Positions 56,319 to 64,000 of a stretch of 64,000 nucleotides of DNA are shown in pieces. The stretch's first letter is position 1, and every line of letters begins with the position of its first letter. This stretch comes from Chrysoporthe austroafricana. Taxonomy: Eukaryota; Ascomycota; Sordariomycetes; Diaporthales; Cryphonectriaceae. The DNA lies in contig JYIP02000006.1 in NCBI GenBank assembly GCA_001051155.2, positions 3,224,001 through 3,288,000 on the forward strand. The letters run 5' to 3'. The notes beneath the pieces were generated by a model that had not been told where the DNA came from, made no database searches, and saw only the letters and a program-made list of their open reading frames with translations. The position numbers and the translations under genes are program-made.

Positions 56319-59300
56319 CGTCGAGGGACGGTCACTGGGTGGGGGGAGGGGCGGTGTGGGCAAGGTGTAGGGAAAAGGTCGGACGCCGTAGACACATCGC
56401 GGGCTTACGCGCTCAACTAGGTGGCAGTAGCACGGCTTTATACTCCATCTTGCCCATGGCCCTTCCCCTCACTTGGTGTAATTACCTCTCATGGATCATG
56501 CCATCAAGGGCGCCGCGAAGCGAAAAATAAAGAGCGGCACCATCTAGTGGCCCGGCTACCCATGCCTGGTGACGACAAGGACGTAATTTATCCCCCGGTC
56601 GGTTCGAGTGGAGCGAGCAATTGCACGGCCGGTCCCATTTTCTCCGCATTCTTCTTCTTGCCCCGCGTTGCATACGCCGCTCGAGCTGTTGTTGTGGGGA
56701 AATCTTAAAGAGAGTTTGTAAATCCTCGGACGACATGAATGAAAATGGACTGCAACTCCGTCGGTCTATCATTACACCTAGCCCCGTCCTAGCTTGTTTA
56801 CCGCTTCTCTGCTGATCGTGCAGAAGGGTCGAGGGCACTATTCAGCTTGACAGGGTGACCGTAGTTGCTAATTGTGGGCACAGTTCCCAAAGGACCAATC
56901 GACCGTCATCGAGACTCTAGGCAAAGGTCGCCCGGCCGTCTTGGAAGCTTAGCAAAGGTATGCTAAATCTATATATTCAGAAAGACAAAATAGGTCGGGC
57001 AATTGGTGCGTGTCTAGTGTCTCACGCCCAGCTGCTGGAATCAACGTCTATGAAGGACTCGGTAGATAATTACAAACATGGCATGAAGGGATAAAATACG
57101 GGATCCTATAGCCATGCGCGTAAGAGAGAGAGACTCGGCAGAAGAGAAATCTTGACAGCGAGCATTTTCAAGGCTTTACATGGGACTTCATCAGATCAAT
57201 GGGTTAATGGCCCAATGACCAATCGTCCTGTTCACTCATTGGGACGGTCAATTTTTTCGAGAAACCGAGGTTCAAACAGGTCTGTAGCTAGGTGCTGGTC
57301 CTGGAGTTCGAGTAGCATTACTCGCACATCTTTGACTAGGTGTTTAAAGTAGTTATCCCGACCAATCAGCCATTGATGCATTACTACTTAGGTAGCCACT
57401 GTACCATGTGGATGGATGCTCCTGTGATCTACATTATTTCCTACATTACAGACTGATGCATTCGACATGAAAGGCGTCAATTTACGAAAAGAAAAAGCCA
57501 GGAGAGCGAGGAATGGCTATATTTTGACACGAAGCAAGAGAGGAATCGTTGACATGGCGGGACTTGACAAGTCTCGCGAAGGCTGAACTTCATTGAATCA
57601 AAGCAAAGATATAGACGCAGTATGGGTATTGATCCTCAACTATCATCAACTCCGAATATTATCTCACCATATAATTATAATGTTGTCAATGCCTCATCCT
57701 TCTAAATCACTCCCTTATTGTTGTTGCCAAAGCCTTACAGAACCCGTTCACCTATATAAGCCCACCTATCGTCCGAAGTGGTCTGCGCTTACGATAGCCT
57801 CAAACCTTCTCAACTGGGCCATCAGGCCAGTTTGGGTGATATCAGCCTTGGTCCTGGGTGCCAGGGTCCGAACGATTTCAAAATAAATAGACCATTCTAC
57901 TCTCGATAGACGGATTCAGCCATCAAGGTTCAATACACATTCTTCAAGTATACCTAGAAACATAAGAGTCGCATGCTGCATTTCGTCTTGGACCTGGCTG
58001 GTATATCTCTGTAATTCTTCTTTGAGGCTATCTCAGGTACACACCTAGCTGTATTGTTTTGCAACCTGAGAAGCAGAAAGGCAAGTATGCCCTGATTGAA
58101 TCGGACATTACGCTGAATACAACTTTCGCATGTTCTGACAAGATTAATTTCACGACTATTTGATAGGCACGGTGCATTGATGAAGCAACAGCGGTTTAAA
58201 CATGATCATCTACTCCGCGATATTTCATGTAGGACATCTTGCTTCCATTTCGGGTGATACAGGTTCGGAGTCCGCGCTGTGTGTAAAGGCCGGGCACGCT
58301 TAAAGGCCAGGTCCTGCGGTGAGAATGTACCTGTGAGATCAAAGAAAGCATAGCCTTGTAATGATACGAGAGCGTTTCACGGCTTGGTATAACAAGTGTG
58401 AGCTTGAGACTCACCATTAGTACTACAACAGATCTCGAGGAGCGACCTCACCCCGCAAGCGCCAGCTCAGCGCGTGCTTAGTTTCATGTGAGTCACGCAG
58501 AAGATCAGAACTGCACGTTGGGTAAGCCAGAGAATATTCCCCGTGGAGTAACTCTGTAATTCAGAACGGAACCAAGGTGATAATAACAGGCACCTTTTCA
58601 GAAAATTGGTCGACAAGAGGACCACGAGCCGTCAACATAGAGCACTTCAAGGTGATAGGCTACCTAGGTATAGCTTGGTGTGCGAATCATATATCACCGG
58701 ATCCGCCTGAATTTTGAAACGTCAAATCGTCCTCGGAACCAAACCAGGGAGGTACCTAGTGTATGGAGAATGCACTTTTCGTCTCAACGCTCAAGTCGCC
58801 AGACACAGATCAAGATCCAGTAGCGTAGGATAGTATTATGCCTAGATTGAGACTGTACGTCTGAGACCACGACAGCTCCTAATGAAACATGTGCAGTGGA
58901 TGAGATCTGCTGGTGAGGCGTGTGCGATACGGACGAGTGTTTACTCACCAGTGTTTACCTAACATAGGACTCGCGGGCACTTCCTTGAGATCATAATATT
59001 GACGATCACTGGAACGAGGTTGTTGATGAACGTAATATTCACCGAAATGTCTGCATGTGTGGGTAAATTTCGAGGAATGGAAACCAAGACATCGGCCTGC
59101 GGCATGCAGAGGGCATCTATAGCCGGAGCCTTACCGCCCCACAGCTTATTGACCTGCAATACAGGTCCTGGGCAAGAAGAGCTACGGACCGTACGGATGT
59201 ACTCGTTGGTCTTGGCCTGCTTGTCCACATGATGTGTCGTGTGTGTCTGGCTTTCGCGGTGCCGGCACTAGTGAACTGTGACGGTGGCGGTCCTTCATCA

Positions 59301-60557
59301 GAAGACCTTGCTGAAACCGTACCAGCAGGTATACGAGTACTGGGTAAAACCGGAACGAAGGCGCCATGGCCACTCGAACGTTAGCCCGGCACTTAACTCT
59401 GGTAGAGCAACCACCGCTAGCTCCGGTAGAGAGCTGCCGATTCCCGCTCTGCCGCTGCGTTGTACATAGTGCTATGGTACTCGTACTCAGTAAGCACAGG
59501 GAGGACGAGGAGAACGCCGAGAGGCTGGGCGTCTTCATCAGCGGCTTATGCTCGGCTGCAAGTAAGGGATTGCGGTCATTTCAGACGTAGGGCGATCACA
59601 CTTTCACATCGTGGCTGCCTGCATCCTGCAACTGGACAAGACCGAGCTGGTCACCAAAACAGGTTGGAGAAGGGCTAAAAAGAAGAAAAGAAGAGAGGAA
59701 AAAAACAGTGGTCGGGCTCTGGAGGGCGATACGAGATTACTGCACTGCCGCGCTGATGCCCTTGGCGATTGGCCCGGGTGCTTAGCGAGCCCAGAGGGGG
59801 CACGGCGATCCAATTCCGGGGTGGTGGGCGTGTGGGCCAAGGAATGGAAGCCCATTTCGACAGGCCGGCCTTCTGCTGCGTGGTGCTGTGGGTGTGTGGG
59901 CAGAGGTCTGGCGCTTCTGGTGGAGGCGAGCGTGGTGACGAAAACGAACCTTGGGCGTGCCTTGGCCCACTCCAGGGCGAACCAGCCGAGCCCAGCCCGA
60001 TCTGGCACGAATCCCTGGAGCAAATCTTGGAGCGGATCCTGGCTGCGTCTGCTCGGGTCCGACCCAGTCACTGCCAGCACCACGCCTGTGACTGGCTGGC
60101 CGCCCAGAGGGGGCGCTCCACCCGCTCCATCTTGACGTCTTGTTCCCGTCCTGCAGCAGGAGTCGGTCGTTTTGGTCGTGCTCCAAGCAACGACGACGAC
60201 AACCACTTGTCTCACGTGTCAACGGCAAGGAACGTGCGACTAGAGAGGCACGAAGTCGGATCCGGCGTCGACTACTTCTTCACTGACTGGCTGGCTGGCC
60301 GACGTTCGCTACGCTCTCCACGTTCGGGCCGCAGAGTTCATTCGCTTTCACCTCACTCCTGCTTGTTGTTCCTCGTGTTCCTGTCCTGCGACCTAGCCGC
60401 CGTCGATCCCGGCCTATCCGTGCATCATCCGCTCGACGGCTACCACATCGACACATCGACACCAGCCGGCGCCGACAACACTGCCTGAAGCTCAGCGCCG
60501 GGCTCACATCGACTGTCTCGCCCTGAGCGGCCGACCACACCACCAGACACGCCCACG
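56319..60557. other. Large intergenic region
   Basis: 4.2 kb without a supported gene. 56.4-59.6 kb is AT-rich with only short frames. 59.7-60.55 kb is GC-rich with overlapping open frames on both strands (such as 59604-60215 minus and 59769-60488 plus) that look like composition effects; it probably serves as promoter and long 5' UTR of the channel gene. Confidence 0.45.
56437..56442 (-). promoter_or_regulatory. TATA box for the alpha-galactosidase gene
   Basis: TATAAA on the minus strand, about 120 bp before the start codon at 56318. Confidence 0.45.
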
Positions 60558-63128
60558 ATGCGTTTCCCAGCGGCCCAGGGGCTCCCTCTGGTCCTCCTAT
60601 CCTCGGCCTCCCTGCTAACCTCCGTCGCCGCCGAGTATGTGCTCTACACAACCTCGCTCAGCACCTGCCAGGCCGACTCCGGCTTCTCCGCCAGCCTGTT
60701 CGATGTCGTCTACACGCCTGGCAACAACTCCATGTCCGTCGACATGACGGCGTCGTCCACCGTCTCGGGGAACGTCCTGTTCGACTTCGAGATCACCGCG
60801 TATGGGTACCAGATCATGCGCAAGACCATCGACCCTTGCACCGCTGGAGAGGAGTTTGCCGGCTTCTGTCCCATGAGCCCTGGCAACCTGAACAACCCCT
60901 TCACCCTTCCCGTCGACTCGAGCGCCAAGACCTTGATCCCCAGCATCGCCTACACCTTCCCCGACATCGACGCCAAGGTGAAGGTGTATATCAACGACAC
61001 GGACGGCTCCCCGGTTGCCTGCGTGCAGGCCGCCGTCTCCAACGGAAAGACGGTCGACCTCGTCGCCGTCAAATGGGCCACGGCCATCGTCGCCGGTCTG
61101 GCTCTTGCGTCCTCGGCGCTGATGTCCGGCCTCGGCCACCAGAACGCCGCAGCCCACGTCGCCGCCAATGCGCTGGCCCTCTGCGGCTACTTCCAGTCGC
61201 AGGCCATCGTCGGCCTCGTCGCCACGCCCCTCCCGCCCTCCGTCGCCGCCTGGACGCAGGACCTGTCGTGGAGTCTGGGCATCATCAGAGTCTCTTTCAT
61301 GCAGAACATCTTCACGTGGTACCAGCGGTCCACGGGCGGGACTGCGGCAAACATCTTCGACTCCCTGAACCAGGTCTCGGTTCAGGTGCAGAAGCGGTCC
61401 ATGGCGCTCCTCGGGGGCCCTGTTCAGAACGCTGGACTGTTCCGCAGGGCCGCTGCGATGGCACCACAGGCCGACAAGGCACTGCTCAAGAGCGGCCTCT
61501 TCCGGAGGGCTGTTGCGATGATGCCCAGGACTGATATTGTCGCCGAGCACGTCTCGAACATCGCGAAGCGTTCCGGAAATATCAAGAGCAGCTCTGGAGA
61601 CTACGTGGTCACGGGCATCCAACGGTATGCGTACCAGGCGAATATCGAGACGACGAATTTCTTCCTGACCGGCCTGGTCTGGTACTGCATTTTCCTGGTA
61701 CTCAGTGCGCTGGCTGTGGTCGCGTTCAAGTATATCTGCGAAGGTGGTGTAAGGGCCGGGTGGATGGGAAGCGAGACTTTCGTGGAATTCCGACGTGATT
61801 GGCGTAAGTCATTATTTACTGACGTCTTAAGGTCGGATGTGTACTGACGATGGACATTTCAGGAACTCATCTTAAGGGCATTCTGTTCCGCATCAGCCTC
61901 GTTGGCTTTCTTCCACTTTCGGTCCTGTGCTTCTGGGAGCTGACGCAGGGAGATTCTCCGGCGGAAATGGTCTTGGCAGTGTTCTTCTTCTTGGGCCTGA
62001 TTGTGTCTCTTGCCTGGGCATCATGGAATGTCTTCCGTATGGCGAGACGCTCCGTAAGTCCATCCATTCCTGATGCAAAGCTGGGATCGATAACTCTGAG
62101 GATGCTAATTGTCCATAGATCGCTCTGCACAAGAACCCGGCGTACGCTCTCTACTCCGACCAGCATGCGCTCAACAAGTGGGGCTTCCTGTACATCCAGT
62201 TCCGCGCGTCCGCATACTACTACATCATCCCTGTGCTCCTCCACACACTCCTCAAGGCCATGTTCATCGCGTTCGGCCAAGGTTCCGGCGTCACGCAAGC
62301 CGTCGCGCTGATCATCCTCGAGATCGCTGCGCTCATCGCCACCAGCGTTCTGCGCCCATACATGGACAAGTCGACCAACGCCATCAACGTAACCATCTGC
62401 GTCGTCAACTTCCTCAACGCCATCTTCTTGCTTATCTTTACCGACGTCTTCGACGGGCCCGGTCTCATGATCGGTGTCGTCGGCATCCTTCTGTGGATCC
62501 TCAACGTGGCTGTGTCGCTGATCCTACTGCTGATCCTCATCATCACCACCGTGGTCATCTTCTTCAAGTCAAACCCCGACAACCGCTACCAGATGGCCGA
62601 CGACCGTACCTCGTTCATGAAGTCCGGCTCCGTCCTCAACACGACACAGCAGCTGGATGCTCTGGCTGCCGCTGCACGAGGAGACCACGGCGAGGGCGGC
62701 TACATGAAAGCCCCTCTCGATGACGAGGACGACGAGGACTCAATCGTTCCGATAGGCTCGTCGACGGCGAACCTGCCGGGGCACAGGGGAATTGCCGCCA
62801 GCAGGAGGTCGGACAGGAACAGCGGAACGAGCGAGGAGATGAATGAAAAGGTACGGCCATCCTCAGTGCCGAGCACAAACGGGTCGTCGGCGAGCATGCG
62901 GATGGACCCGGCCCGGGTGCCAGTCCCGGTGAGCCCATTAGCAAGCAGCGACGGGAGTGCGAGCTCGGCGGCAAGCGGAGTAGCGGCGCATAGGGCCGCG
63001 AATAATGCGAGGTGAGCTTCCATTTCCCTTTGATACCTCCACCAGCATCCCGCGCGACATTCGAGCGGCGGCTGACAAGAGGTGACAGTCCGTGGCAAAG
63101 AGGCATCGGATATGAACGGCCGGCTTGA
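60558..63128 (+). CDS. FLC/TRP-like membrane protein (ML-like plus TRP domain)
   Basis: Fungal FLC family, first described as putative FAD carriers and now seen as TRP-related calcium channels of ER or Golgi/vacuolar membranes. Exons 60558-61803, 61863-62053, 62119-63011 and 63089-63128 give 789 aa. A signal peptide (to about 25) precedes an ML-like luminal domain (EYVLYTTSLSTCQAD, with paired Cys), then about nine to ten membrane segments including VVKW-type VAVKWATAIVAGLAL, NFFLTGLVWYCIFLV, WGFLYIQFRASAYYYIIPVLLH and a final LILLLILIITTVVIFF. A Ser/Asp-rich cytosolic tail follows. Stopping in exon 3 at TGA 63013-63015 would give 777 aa, but that TGA lies inside a good GTGAGC donor, and splicing adds a Trp/Gly/Tyr-containing tail (SPWQRGIGYERPA), so the four-exon form is preferred. 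Confidence 0.88.
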
Positions 63129-64000
63129 TCCGAGTGTCCGACCCGGTCTTACGCTTCTAATGACATAATTGGATTATAATGAGACGGCGGCGGTCAGGTT
63201 CGATGCAGCACGTCTCGACAAGCTTGGGCAAAGGACATAGTCTTGCTAATGTGCCCCACATTCACGTCACTCGTTAAAATACCCCTTTTCGCTAGACGAA
63301 TAGTCGCAGGCTGGACTTTCCGTGCTATGTAATGAGCGCCGTTGGAGTTCGGGAGTTTACTTTGTGAGGGAAGGAAAACGGGATGGGCAGTTCAAGAGGG
63401 CCGGGGATATTTAGACCTGTTGGGCACTGAGTGGGGAGGCTGTCTCGCCATTCAGAAATCACTAATGGAGGTAAAAACAAGCACCGAGGGTAGCAATGGT
63501 AAAGGTAACTAGCGCTCATTACAAGGGCATCATTTCACGTCCACCACAAACCAGAACTTCTCTCATGTGTTGTGCACAGCTGCATTCATTGTTGCCAAGG
63601 AGGAGGGAGTCGGGTCGATGCCAAAGAAGCGCTGCCGACTACAGTCCCAAACTCTTTGAATTGAAAGTTCGAGCACATGAGGAAGTCATTGAATTGTAGA
63701 GTCCGCATGAAGGCCATGGAGGATGCATGCTGTGGGATCGAGTCTGTTCAAGCCGAGGTGGGGTGTTCATTGCAACGGTTTGGCTTGTCAAGTGCAGCGA
63801 TACTTGGTTGCGCTCCAGGTAGCTTAGCGGCAGGCAAGCCCCCTGTGTCGGTTCGGTTGCTGTGGGTCTTCTGCCTACCAACAGTGCTACGATCAGCCCT
63901 GCAGACCTCACCTTACCTAAACTACAGCATGCAGCATCAGCCTCGCTGGACTTCACTTCCCCAACCCAGCCAGCTCCGACCTGTTCGACGAGCTCGTCGC
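63129..64000. other. Intergenic to window end
   Basis: No complete gene. From about 63925 a plus-strand frame (ISLAGLHFPNPASSDLFDELV) looks protein-like after a possible acceptor (ctacag near 63928) and could be the start of a gene running out of the window; too short to decide. Confidence 0.35.

Noticed and set aside
59604..60488. Overlapping frames of 170-240 codons upstream of the FLC gene
   Set aside because: GC-rich promoter/5' UTR composition; no recognisable protein on either strand.

Overview
The window is nuclear DNA of a filamentous ascomycete (Pezizomycotina, most likely a Sordariomycete). The signs are small introns of about 50-130 bp with GT(A/G)NGN donors, monocistronic genes on both strands, an alpha-aminoadipate lysine gene (homocitrate synthase), Zn2Cys6 regulators, the fungal HNH and FLC/TRP-like families, secreted pectin and galactoside enzymes, and a tRNA-His with an intron. 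Exon joins were worked out by hand from reading frame and splice signals; each model given as exons closes in frame.

Layout. 0-6.6 kb is core metabolism: glycine cleavage H protein (partial, +), porphobilinogen deaminase (-), a small secreted Cys-rich protein (+) and homocitrate synthase (+). 6.6-12 kb has an intron-containing tRNA-His, then a Zn2Cys6 factor and a DHA2-type MFS transporter that converge on each other. 12-20.3 kb is accessory: a decayed ankyrin gene, a caspase-like (C14) protein with an acidic N-terminus, an HNH protein, and a membrane protein with a long collagen Gly-X-Y domain. 20.3-24 kb has no convincing gene. 24-27.7 kb encodes the full mitochondrial proton-translocating transhydrogenase. 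28-43.8 kb is a second accessory stretch: a very GC-rich BAHD-like acyltransferase, a Gag-like relic, a repeat-built protein ending in a helix-turn-helix, a second HNH protein with an expanded C-terminal repeat, a GFD2/RNase H-like gene with one in-frame stop, an orphan ORF, and a GT61 glycosyltransferase with a single frame break. 43.8-49.4 kb holds secreted or surface genes: a pepsin-like protein without the first catalytic Asp motif, a rhamnogalacturonan acetylesterase and an acetoacetate-decarboxylase-like secreted protein. 51.8-56.3 kb has PGS1 and NDUFA12 sharing a divergent promoter, then a GH27 alpha-galactosidase. 60.5-63.1 kb is an FLC/TRP-like channel protein.

How they fit. Housekeeping mitochondrial functions (glycine cleavage, heme, NADPH supply, cardiolipin precursor, complex I) punctuate the window. 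The stretches between them carry fast-evolving, repeat-rich or broken genes. The caspase-like gene, the two HNH paralogues, the ankyrin remnant and the Gag-like remnant look like genome-conflict or self/non-self inventory, but no cluster-level function can be proved from sequence. The most unusual items are the HNH paralogue pair that differs by a nine-fold repeat expansion, the collagen-like membrane protein, and the heptad/pentad-repeat HTH protein.
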